NCBI GenBank assembly: GCA_947628615.1
Contig: CANRAO010000002.1
Span: 1-51,155, forward strand
Direction of reading: 5' to 3'
Length of the DNA: 51,155 nt
Origin: an uncultured Clostridia bacterium
Lineage (GTDB): Bacteria; Bacillota; Clostridia; Oscillospirales; Ruminococcaceae
Numbering within the stretch: position 1 is the stretch's first letter; the number at the start of each line of letters is the position of its first letter. Under the pieces are notes generated by a model, which was given only the letters and a program-made list of their open reading frames with translations, made no database searches and was not told the origin of the DNA. Positions 33,362-39,183 of this stretch are shown here, one piece after another. The translations under genes were made by a program, and so were the position numbers.

Positions 33362-34069
33362 TTATTCTTTAAAATATACCGCTCTAAGTATTGGGCGACT
33401 GTCATAGCTGCTTATCTGTTCTTCATAACTTATTAGCTTTGCGCCTTTATACATATTTCTCGGCTTTCGCCACTTTTTAAAATGTATTCTCTCTATTGTT
33501 ATTTTTGGCTGGTTTAAATTCCTGCTTGTCGTATATCTCCGTCCGTGTATAGCATTTTCACTTTGAAATGTTTTTGACGTTTCCTTGACCAGATATTCTG
33601 CAAGCTCGGTCAGATCATCAGTATATAAAACCTTAGAATGTACAGTTCCGTACTTATCCCAAATTTTCATTACTGCACTGAGCATTTTTATATCATTTAG
33701 AACTATGTGATGATGCAAACGATGTCTTTTATACTCGGTTACTAATATGTACTTAAGCTCTTCCCCTGCTTTCTTATATTCCCGACGTAACTTCCTCAAA
33801 AAGTTTGCTACAATCAACTTTGCTTTTTCGGGTTCAGGTAGTGTGCCGTTTCTATATGTTAAAGTACAATGTGCATCTTTACCTTTTTTAAAGTTTGCAT
33901 TCATCAGCCAAGATAGCTTTTCAATTGCATTTCTTTTATTTACCTCCGCTGTTCTCTCAGCTGTAGGCTTTTTTATTTCTGCTTTCCGTGTATGATTTCC
34001 ATACGCTCCTGAATGATATTTTTTAACTATAATAAAATTACCAGCCACAATCGTTTTTTTTATATACAT
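33362..34069 (-). CDS. HUH-type rolling-circle replication initiator (Rep)
   Basis: 235 residues with the three rolling-circle motifs: HCTLTY at 67-72 (motif 1), the histidine motif LHHHIVL with His 119-121 (metal binding) and a Y-x-x-K motif at Tyr159/Lys162 (EYLVK), Tyr159 being the likely nicking residue. The layout matches the Rep_ORF2/G2P-like family of Clostridial phages and filamentous phages. It should nick one strand at the phage origin and start rolling-circle replication. No helicase, primase or polymerase gene is seen in the prophage. Its leader holds an attenuator-like terminator and is overlapped by an oppositely directed small RNA; AAGGAAG precedes the ATG. Confidence 0.8.
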   Translation of the reverse strand: MYIKKTIVAGNFIIVKKYHSGAYGNHTRKAEIKKPTAERTAEVNKRNAIEKLSWLMNANFKKGKDAHCTLTYRNGTLPEPEKAKLIVANFLRKLRREYKKAGEELKYILVTEYKRHRLHHHIVLNDIKMLSAVMKIWDKYGTVHSKVLYTDDLTELAEYLVKETSKTFQSENAIHGRRYTTSRNLNQPKITIERIHFKKWRKPRNMYKGAKLISYEEQISSYDSRPILRAVYFKE

Positions 34070-34144
34070 TTGATTGCTTCCTTTTCATCTTGTGGTCGGT
34101 GAGTTAATTCCTTTATCAAGCCGTAAAAAAAGACAAGATTTTTT

Positions 34145-34172
34145 AAAAGTGCCTAAAATAGGCACTTTTTTG
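34145..34172. terminator. Bidirectional terminator in the rep leader
   Basis: AAAAGTGCCT (34145-34154) and AGGCACTTTT (34160-34169) form a perfect 10-bp stem with a five-base loop; T-runs follow on both strands. On the minus strand it lies 76 bases before rep, inside its leader, and would cut off read-through from the early operon unless bypassed. Confidence 0.8.
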
Positions 34173-34173
34173 C

Positions 34174-34202
34174 TTGACTTTTTATTTGCTTTCTGATATA
34201 AT
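34174..34202 (+). promoter_or_regulatory. Consensus promoter for an antisense small RNA
   Basis: TTGACT (34174-34179), a 17-base spacer and a perfect TATAAT (34197-34202) on the plus strand, in a region where all genes are on the minus strand. Confidence 0.8.
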
Positions 34203-34207
34203 ATTTA

Positions 34208-34272
34208 TGTAATATTTTGATTGCTTCTAAATATTACGGCAGTTACCGCCTCATTCGGTGACTGCTTTTTTT
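34208..34272 (+). ncRNA. Candidate ~64-nt antisense RNA targeting rep
   Basis: Starting about seven bases after the -10 box, GTAATATTT (34209-34217) pairs with AAATATTAC (34229-34237) around an 11-base loop. GCAGTTACCG (34239-34248) then pairs with CGGTGACTGC (34256-34265, one G-U) and is followed by seven T: a complete promoter-RNA-terminator unit. The first loop and its flank contain TTTGATTGCTTC (34216-34227). The identical plus-strand string occurs at 34069-34080, so this RNA is complementary over 12 nt to the rep Shine-Dalgarno/start region. It also overlaps the rep leader and the 3' end of the gene at 34251 in antisense. The design resembles copy-control RNAs of rolling-circle plasmids. 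A Rep origin hairpin is an alternative reading. Confidence 0.65.
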
Positions 34273-34520
34273 ATATCTCTTAATCTCACCGTCAAATAAC
34301 AATTTATTCCTTTCTGCTTGATTTTTGCCGAATACATATCTCGGCATTTTATTTTGCCGTTTACTTTTTCAACTTCACTCCTCATAATCATTGATACAAA
34401 CGTATACAACCCTGCTCCGTCACCATACGACGGCGAATATATGACATCCTTTCCAAGCCAGTCTATTACTGAATTGATCGTAGTAAACTGCTGTTCCGGT
34501 TTCTTAACTGCTGTCTGCAT
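34251..34520 (-). CDS. Hypothetical phage protein (89 aa)
   Basis: From the ATG at 34520 (GTGGAG upstream): MQTAVKKPEQQFTTINSVID, then WLGKDVIYSPSYGDGAGLYTF and a basic, beta-rich end (YLTVRLRDIKKAVTE). No family recognised. Its last codons and stop are folded into the terminator hairpin of the antisense RNA. Confidence 0.6.
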   Translation of the reverse strand: MQTAVKKPEQQFTTINSVIDWLGKDVIYSPSYGDGAGLYTFVSMIMRSEVEKVNGKIKCRDMYSAKIKQKGINCYLTVRLRDIKKAVTE

Positions 34521-34881
34521 TTTTATTCTCCACTTCTTTCTTTTCAGAATCATTATCACAAGCAGGCTTGTTGAACATTTCGTAAAAGCGTTCAGGATTT
34601 TCTTTATAGCAATCCTGCTTTTTAAATTTTCCTTCCATCAGGCACATCTCACAGCTCATATGACACTTGCAGCCTGTTTCGGTATTTCTGCCTTCTTCAA
34701 CTAAATACACGACCACTTTTGCTTCAAGATACTTTTTTACTGCTTCTGAGAACATTGCAACTGCACGCTTAGGATTGGTCGTTGTTTGCTTTGTCTTTCC
34801 AAATTCAATCGTATATTCGTCATTGTCATAGTGCATAAACACTTTATTTTCAAAGCTGTATACTTTTTTACTAGCCGCCAT
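34504..34881 (-). CDS. Hypothetical phage protein with Cys cluster (125 aa)
   Basis: I place the start at the ATG at 34881 (MAASKKVYSFENKVFMHYDN); the longer frame to 35034 runs through the upstream gene and has no ribosome binding site. A cysteine-rich stretch CKCHMSCEMC follows residue 80 and suggests metal binding. The C-terminus is acidic. It overlaps its upstream neighbour by 11 bases. Function unknown. Confidence 0.6.
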   Translation of the reverse strand: MAASKKVYSFENKVFMHYDNDEYTIEFGKTKQTTTNPKRAVAMFSEAVKKYLEAKVVVYLVEEGRNTETGCKCHMSCEMCLMEGKFKKQDCYKENPERFYEMFNKPACDNDSEKKEVENKNADSS

Positions 34882-35128
34882 ATCTTTTCCGCAACTCCTT
34901 GCTTTTATATTGACAGCTATCTGTCCATATATGCTTGTCCCTTGACCTTTCAGGATTTTCCTTATATCCCATATCATTGAGCATCTTGCGAACAAATGAA
35001 ACATTAATATTGCATTCGACTGCGATTTCTGCACTTGTTAATCCTTTTGTATGTAAGATGCGAAGTCTTTGCTTCAATTCTGACGAAGAAGCCGGCAGCT
35101 TTTTGTCAGTGGTCTTTTTCCGTTTCAT
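34871..35128 (-). CDS. Small helix-turn-helix phage protein (85 aa)
   Basis: A basic protein with a clear helix-turn-helix: LTSAEIAVECNINVSFVRKM near residues 30-49, preceded by LKQRLRILHTKG. It may be an early transcription regulator or a DNA-binding accessory. Ends RKRYGG; overlaps both neighbours, as in a compact early operon. Confidence 0.65.
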   Translation of the reverse strand: MKRKKTTDKKLPASSSELKQRLRILHTKGLTSAEIAVECNINVSFVRKMLNDMGYKENPERSRDKHIWTDSCQYKSKELRKRYGG

Positions 35129-35441
35129 TTATTATCTCCTTTATTACCTTTTCTACAAAGCATAAATCTACATACTGTCTTTTTTCAGCATCTGATAGCT
35201 GATCGTGATAAATAACTAATTCTTCGATATTCCGTCCAATTATCTCTTGACATTCCTTCAATTTGGTGTTATCATCTTTAATAGGATAGTTTTTGTTTGA
35301 GCTTGTCTCCGCTTTCTGCGGTGCAGGCTCTTTTTCTTTTTCTAGGGCTAAGATTGCCATTAGGACAGCTTCTGTACTTGCCGGTACTCCCATCATACTT
35401 CGCTGTCGCCTCAACTCTTTAATTGCTTCTTCTACTGTCAT
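35106..35441 (-). CDS. Hypothetical phage protein (111 aa)
   Basis: MTVEEAIKELRRQRSMMGVP begins a helical N-terminus; a charged linker (EKEKEPAPQKAETSSNKN) separates it from a second helical part (LKECQEIIGRNIEELVIYHD). No motif recognised. The 3' end overlaps the helix-turn-helix gene by 23 bases. Confidence 0.55.
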   Translation of the reverse strand: MTVEEAIKELRRQRSMMGVPASTEAVLMAILALEKEKEPAPQKAETSSNKNYPIKDDNTKLKECQEIIGRNIEELVIYHDQLSDAEKRQYVDLCFVEKVIKEIINETEKDH

Positions 35442-35450
35442 TTAATCTTC

Positions 35451-35606
35451 CTAACTTTCTGCTTTTAGCCATCTTTTTAGTGCAAAACTGCAATCACCAT
35501 CGTCACAATGAGTAGGACACGCTTCACAAAGCAATAAAACACTGCTATCTAAAAATTTGTACATCTCATCTAAACTCATAGATTTTATTTTTTCGTAGTT
35601 TGTCAT
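35451..35606 (-). CDS. Small Cys-rich phage protein (51 aa)
   Basis: ATG at 35606, after GGAGG: MTNYEKIKSMSLDEMYKFLD, then CEACPTHCDDGDC and a basic end. The arrangement MSxDEMxxFL...C..C is common to small proteins of Clostridial phages. Four clustered cysteines suggest zinc. Function unknown. Confidence 0.6.
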   Translation of the reverse strand: MTNYEKIKSMSLDEMYKFLDSSVLLLCEACPTHCDDGDCSFALKRWLKAES

Positions 35607-35620
35607 TTGATTTTTCCTCC

Positions 35621-35872
35621 TTAATTACACTCTTTAATTCCTAAGGCAACATGTCTTGGTTTTAAACCCCAACCGCTTAAAACATATGTTATTTCATATT
35701 CTTTTTCACTTATTTTGTGTTCAATTCGTTCTTCAAGTGTGTCAACTGGTATGAACTTGATATGGTCACCTGTTTGAAATTCTCTGTCATTGTTGCGTAT
35801 TTCAAAGTTTTTTCTACCGCTAAGTACATCATCACAAAAGTTTGTGTATAGCTTTAATTCATGTGTCTTCAT
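35621..35872 (-). CDS. DUF3850 domain protein (ASCH/PUA-like)
   Basis: 83 residues with the DUF3850 hallmark: MKTHELKLYTNFCDDVLSGR, KNFEIRNNDREFQTGDHIKF and YVLSGWGLKPRHVALGI. This is a small beta-barrel related to ASCH and PUA RNA-binding folds, frequent in phages; no activity is established. GGAGG precedes the ATG. Confidence 0.8.
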   Translation of the reverse strand: MKTHELKLYTNFCDDVLSGRKNFEIRNNDREFQTGDHIKFIPVDTLEERIEHKISEKEYEITYVLSGWGLKPRHVALGIKECN

Positions 35873-35993
35873 TTTTTACCTCCGTTTCCTTGCCTTGTAC
35901 GCTCTCCGTGCAGGGCGGTTTTTCTTTTAAGCATTTCTGCATTGCTTCGTTTATCTCGTTTAAACTTCTCTGATACTGTTCTTGGTAGGTCAT
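35859..35993 (-). CDS. Small phage protein (44 aa)
   Basis: ATG at 35993, overlapping the stop of the previous gene (ATGA), with GGGAGG upstream. Sequence MTYQEQYQRSLNEINEAMQK followed by a short Pro/Cys segment (EKPPCTES). It overlaps the DUF3850 start by 14 bases. Function unknown. Confidence 0.55.
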   Translation of the reverse strand: MTYQEQYQRSLNEINEAMQKCLKEKPPCTESVQGKETEVKNEDT

Positions 35994-36382
35994 TCGGTTA
36001 CCTCCCAGTTTTCAAAGTTCTCCTCATCCCAAGAATAATTGCAAAAGTGTTCAATAGCTTCTTTTAAAAATTTATTTCTATTCTCTCCGCACTCGTCTGC
36101 AAGTTTAACCATATTGTTAACCCATTGTGCTACTATTTTAGCTTCCCTTTTTACAATTTCTAATTCAGTCAATTCCTCTACCTCCATGCCTTTTACTTCT
36201 ATGCTTTTTTCTTTCTCCTCGCCCTCAAGCAGAGGTCTTAGCTCCTGCTCCTTGATAGGTATTGCGAAATAATCTGCCCAGCGTATTAATGTCTTTGGGA
36301 AGAATACTTTCAATGTCATTATTATGCTGTAACCTATTAATACAACTAAACCTATCATCGCTATTGCTGTCAGTGTTGGCAT
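35990..36382 (-). CDS. Membrane-anchored phage protein (130 aa)
   Basis: One N-terminal hydrophobic helix (LTAIAMIGLVVLIGYSIIMT, residues 4-23) is followed by a soluble acidic, helical domain (EVEELTELEIVKREAKIVAQ; DECGENRNKFLKEAIEHF). The domain should face the cytoplasm. No family recognised. Confidence 0.6.
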   Translation of the reverse strand: MPTLTAIAMIGLVVLIGYSIIMTLKVFFPKTLIRWADYFAIPIKEQELRPLLEGEEKEKSIEVKGMEVEELTELEIVKREAKIVAQWVNNMVKLADECGENRNKFLKEAIEHFCNYSWDEENFENWEVTE

Positions 36383-36430
36383 TTTTCGGTCAACTCCTTA
36401 TATTATCCTTTCTTTTAAACGTCCTGTATT

Positions 36431-36637
36431 TTACACTATCTGACCTTTCGCCTTTGCTTCTTCAGCTTCTATCGACTCAACAAGCCGTATGTAACTTTCA
36501 TCACTTAACAATCTCGAAGCTGCCTCGCCTACTCTTTTTGCCAGTATTTTGCCAAACTCAGGATCCAGTGTGTCAGATACAGTGCCGTCAGGGTAGTGAT
36601 AAACTACAGTCAACGGATTTTCTTTCTTTTTTGCCAT
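36431..36637 (-). CDS. Hypothetical phage protein (68 aa)
   Basis: MAKKKENPLTVVYHYPDGTV, a beta hairpin-like start, then an acidic helix (SDESYIRLVESIEAEEAKAK). No motif recognised. A separate early gene with 48-base and 113-base gaps to its neighbours. Confidence 0.55.
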   Translation of the reverse strand: MAKKKENPLTVVYHYPDGTVSDTLDPEFGKILAKRVGEAASRLLSDESYIRLVESIEAEEAKAKGQIV

Positions 36638-36750
36638 ATAAACACCCCTTTTAATGATATTGTTTTCAAAGTTTGGACTATTCTAATATGCGAACTTTGC
36701 ATATATAATTGTGGTTGGGATTTGCTTTAATTGTGACAATTTTGAAATAA

Positions 36751-36849
36751 TTATTTTGAAAAAATTGCAATGATTAGAGTTATTATTGAAATAACCAAAG
36801 CAATATCAGATTTATAATATGAATGTTTTTCCTTAACGGCTTTTTTCAT
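36751..36849 (-). CDS. Small membrane peptide (32 aa)
   Basis: ATG at 36849 after a GGGGGTGAGG stretch; MKKAVKEKHSYYKSD leads into one hydrophobic helix (IALVISIITLIIAIF). One of at least four micro-membrane proteins in this phage. Function unknown. Confidence 0.55.
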   Translation of the reverse strand: MKKAVKEKHSYYKSDIALVISIITLIIAIFSK

Positions 36850-36893
36850 TTTCCTCACCCCCTCTGCACATTCTATTTTGCTTTTTTTTGCTA

Positions 36894-37061
36894 CTATGGC
36901 TGAGTCGGGATATATTGGTTTTTTAATTCCTCAAGGTACGCTATCAGGTTCTGAAAAATCTCTGACTTTTCAAATCTGCACCAGTCGAGGTAAGGCAGTT
37001 CAAAAGACATTCGTACTACATGAGGATGTCCGTCTGAGATAAATTCTTCTGTTTGATACAT
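36894..37061 (-). CDS. Small phage protein (55 aa)
   Basis: ATG at 37061 with GGGGGTG upstream. MYQTEEFISDGHPHVVRMSF then LPYLDWCRFEKSEIFQNLIAYLEE-type sequence. Compact mixed alpha/beta protein without a recognised family. Follows the cro-like gene in the leftward early transcript. Confidence 0.55.
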   Translation of the reverse strand: MYQTEEFISDGHPHVVRMSFELPYLDWCRFEKSEIFQNLIAYLEELKNQYIPTQP

Positions 37062-37097
37062 TTTATTTCACCCCCCTGCTTGCTCTTTCCCTCTGCT

Positions 37098-37300
37098 TTA
37101 TGAGGCTTCTTTTATTCCCAAAAGGTCGTTTGGCGTAACACCGAGTGCAAATGCTATTTTTAAAATATCTTGCTCACGTATTGTTCCACCGCCATTAAGC
37201 AGATAGCTAAACTTTTTTCAGTATAGCCAGCTTGTTCGGCTACATATTTGTGTTTTAAACCTTTTTCCTTGATTATCTTTTTTGTCATTTCTGCAACCAT
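37098..37300 (-). pseudogene. Cro-like HTH gene with a one-base frameshift in an A6 run
   Basis: The first frame opens at the ATG at 37300, seven bases after AGGAGG: MVAEMTKKIIKEKGLKHKYV, AEQAGYTE. After AAAAAA (37213-37218 on the plus strand as TTTTTT) the frame shifts. Adding one A restores KKFSYLLNGGGTIREQDIL, KIAFALGVTPNDLLGIKEAS and a stop at 37098, a 67-residue XRE/Cro domain of normal make-up. Position, first gene of the leftward transcript opposite the repressor, is that of Cro. Either the gene is broken, or a homopolymer error or slippage is involved. Confidence 0.8.
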
Positions 37301-37326
37301 ATTTTCTTACCTCCTTTCAGATTTTA

Positions 37327-37488
37327 TCCAAATATCTTGGACTAATTAGATTTTAAACCAAGTTTCTCGAATTGTCAATAGTTAAATCCAAAAAACTTGA
37401 AACAAAAATGCACAAATATTTAGATAATTTTATGTGCGTGTTGTACAAATTTATTGGATTTAAAAAATTTTTATCTAAAAATCTTGAT
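37327..37488. promoter_or_regulatory. Four repressor operators of the lysogeny switch
   Basis: Inverted repeats of type TCCAA-N5-TTGGA: O1 37327-37341 (perfect), O2 37357-37371 (ACCAA-N5-TCGAA), O3 37387-37401 (TCCAA-N5-TTGAA) and O4 37474-37488 (TCTAA-N5-TTGAT). O1, O2 and O3 are spaced exactly 30 bases apart. O2 lies between the -35 and -10 of the leftward promoter; O4 overlaps the -35 of the repressor promoter. Confidence 0.75.
37350..37378 (-). promoter_or_regulatory. Leftward early promoter (PR-like)
   Basis: On the minus strand TTGACA (37373-37378), a 17-base spacer and TAAAAT (37350-37355). Operator O2 fills the spacer, so repressor binding should block it directly. It drives the cro-like gene and the early operon. 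Confidence 0.85.
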
Positions 37489-37512
37489 TATATGGTATTT
37501 TTATGCTATAAT
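37484..37512 (+). promoter_or_regulatory. Repressor promoter (PRM-like)
   Basis: TTGATT (37484-37489), 17-base spacer, TATAAT (37507-37512), 30 bases before the repressor ATG. Its -35 overlaps operator O4, which predicts autoregulation. Confidence 0.75.
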
Positions 37513-37541
37513 TTGAACAATCGTACAAGGAGGTGTTAAAA

Positions 37542-38006
37542 ATGATAGGAGATAAGATTAGACAGAGAAGATTAGAATTAGGACTAACTCAAATACAACT
37601 TTCTGAAAAGACAGACATTAAAAAAAATACTATCAGTAATTATGAAAATAATATTACTTCGCCAAGTGAAGAAAATTTAATAAGATTAATCAATGCTTTA
37701 AAGTGCGATGCTAATTTTTTATTTGAAGATGAGATGAATATAATTAAAACTGATAGATTTAGTTTTAATGAAAAAACACTCATAAAAAAATACCGCACTC
37801 TTGATAAGTACGGTAAACAGGCTATTGATAATTTATTAGATGTTGAATATAACAGATGCACAGTAACTGAAAACAAAGAAAAGACCGTAAAAATGTTTAA
37901 GGTTGCTCGAAGTTCAGACGGCGAAAAGCCTCAAACAGTCGAGCTTACACAAGAGGAGTATGAAAGACTTCTTAAAGCTGTTGAAATGGACGATAATGAG
38001 TTTTAA
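37542..38006 (+). CDS. XRE-family phage repressor
   Basis: 154 residues from the ATG at 37542 (AAGGAGG nine bases upstream; a GTG at 37533 lies within that site and is rejected). Residues 1-55 are a classical helix-turn-helix: MIGDKIRQRRLELGLTQIQL, SEKTDIKKNTISNYEN. There is no LexA/S24-type autopeptidase domain, so induction by RecA-driven self-cleavage is not expected; the C-terminal part (TVELTQEEYERLLKAVEMD) is probably for oligomerisation. It faces the cro-like gene across the operators and is the CI analogue. Confidence 0.88.
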   Translation: MIGDKIRQRRLELGLTQIQLSEKTDIKKNTISNYENNITSPSEENLIRLINALKCDANFLFEDEMNIIKTDRFSFNEKTLIKKYRTLDKYGKQAIDNLLDVEYNRCTVTENKEKTVKMFKVARSSDGEKPQTVELTQEEYERLLKAVEMDDNEF

Positions 38007-38037
38007 AATAAATTGACTTTATAAGGAGAGACGGATT

Positions 38038-38424
38038 GTGAAATCAAATATTATGAAAGTTATATCTTTTATTGTTCTAATTGTAGGTTTAATAGGAAGT
38101 ATAGCAAGTGGAGCGATATTTCAAACATATGATTTTGATAAACAAAGGTTTGTATTTAACTCAGAACTTACAATAGGTTCTATTATTGATGTTATTTTGT
38201 TTTTTATAGTTTTTTACACATTCACAACAATACTTCAAAAGTTAGAGGACATAGAAAATAATATTTCCGAACAAAAGAAAAGAGCCAAAAACGACTCAGA
38301 GATGATTTCCGAAATGATAATGTCAAATGAAGCTGTCAAGGAGAATGTGTGGAAATGTCCAAAATGCGGTGAATTAAATTCTATAAAATCAAAACTTTGT
38401 AAAAACTGTGCTACTTGGAAATAA
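38038..38424 (+). CDS. Membrane protein with C-terminal zinc ribbon
   Basis: 128 residues from a GTG start (AAGGAG, with a seven- to nine-base spacing). Two hydrophobic helices (VISFIVLIVGLIGSIASGAI and IGSIIDVILFFIVFYTF) are followed by a charged helix and a four-cysteine ribbon (WKCPKCGELNSIKSKLCKNC). It lies 31 bases behind the repressor and is probably made in the lysogen. Exclusion of other phages is possible but unproven. Confidence 0.7.
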   Translation: MKSNIMKVISFIVLIVGLIGSIASGAIFQTYDFDKQRFVFNSELTIGSIIDVILFFIVFYTFTTILQKLEDIENNISEQKKRAKNDSEMISEMIMSNEAVKENVWKCPKCGELNSIKSKLCKNCATWK

Positions 38425-38461
38425 AAAAATCCCCGCCAGTACCGCAAATACTGACAGGGAT
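38423..38461 (-). terminator. Minus-strand terminator behind the membrane/zinc gene
   Basis: Read on the minus strand, the RNA forms a 13-bp stem with two G-U pairs (38449-38461 with 38429-38441), then a T7 run. On the plus strand the two G-U pairs become C-A mismatches and there is no T-run, so it works only leftward, against antisense transcription into the repressor unit. Confidence 0.65.
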
Positions 38462-38550
38462 AAGGGAATTTATGGATTGTAGAAAATTCCGCCAAATTCC
38501 TACAAATTTATTATATTACATTATTTAGAAAATGTCGAGGAGAAAATTAA

Positions 38551-39165
38551 ATGAAAAGAATACTGATACTATTAATAGGTGTAACCCTAGCTTTTTTAGG
38601 ATTAACTGCTTGTGGTGGAAGCAAGAACACATCAAGTAGTATTAAAGAAACTAATTATGGCTCTATCAAAGATTTTTCATATAAATTATCTGGAGATAAA
38701 GTTTTATTAAACAGATACAAAGGCGATGCAAAGGTTCTAGAAATAAAAAATACATATGAAATTGAAAATAAAGAGTATAAAACTGATATATCTAATTTCC
38801 AAGTAAATTCAAAACATGTTGAGACACTAATAATTGATGAAGGATTTACAGAAGTTTATACTGCAATTTTTAATAGTAGTAGTGTCAAACACATATATTT
38901 CCCTAACAGTATGAAAAATGTTTATAATTATACGTTATCATATTTACACCCTGATGATGGAGAAATGATTAATATTTATTATGCAGGAACCAAAAAGAAA
39001 TGGAAAAAAATATTTACTAAATACGAAAGAACAAATGTTAAAAATGCAAAATCATCACAAAAAGGTATTGCTATTGCAGACAAAGTAAATGAAATGTTGG
39101 GAAGTAATTATGACAGTTCTTTATTTGAATATCATTTTTCTGCAAATATAGACGATATAAAATAA
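38551..39165 (+). CDS. Prophage-encoded lipoprotein
   Basis: 204 residues with a lipoprotein signal: KRILILLIGVTLAFLGLTAC, Cys21 being the lipidated residue. The mature part has a stretch like a leucine-rich BspA repeat (VETLIIDEGFTEVYTAIF, SVKHIYFPNSMKNV) and a lysine-rich segment. GAGGAG precedes the ATG. Together with the next gene it forms a surface-protein cargo between repressor and integrase, a usual site for lysogenic conversion genes. No phage structural role is likely. Confidence 0.75.
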   Translation: MKRILILLIGVTLAFLGLTACGGSKNTSSSIKETNYGSIKDFSYKLSGDKVLLNRYKGDAKVLEIKNTYEIENKEYKTDISNFQVNSKHVETLIIDEGFTEVYTAIFNSSSVKHIYFPNSMKNVYNYTLSYLHPDDGEMINIYYAGTKKKWKKIFTKYERTNVKNAKSSQKGIAIADKVNEMLGSNYDSSLFEYHFSANIDDIK

Positions 39166-39183
39166 CGATAAGGAGGTACATAT

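Noticed and set aside
34882-35034. Longer N-terminus for the Cys-cluster phage protein
   Set aside because: The added part lies entirely over the helix-turn-helix gene, with no ribosome binding site at 35034.
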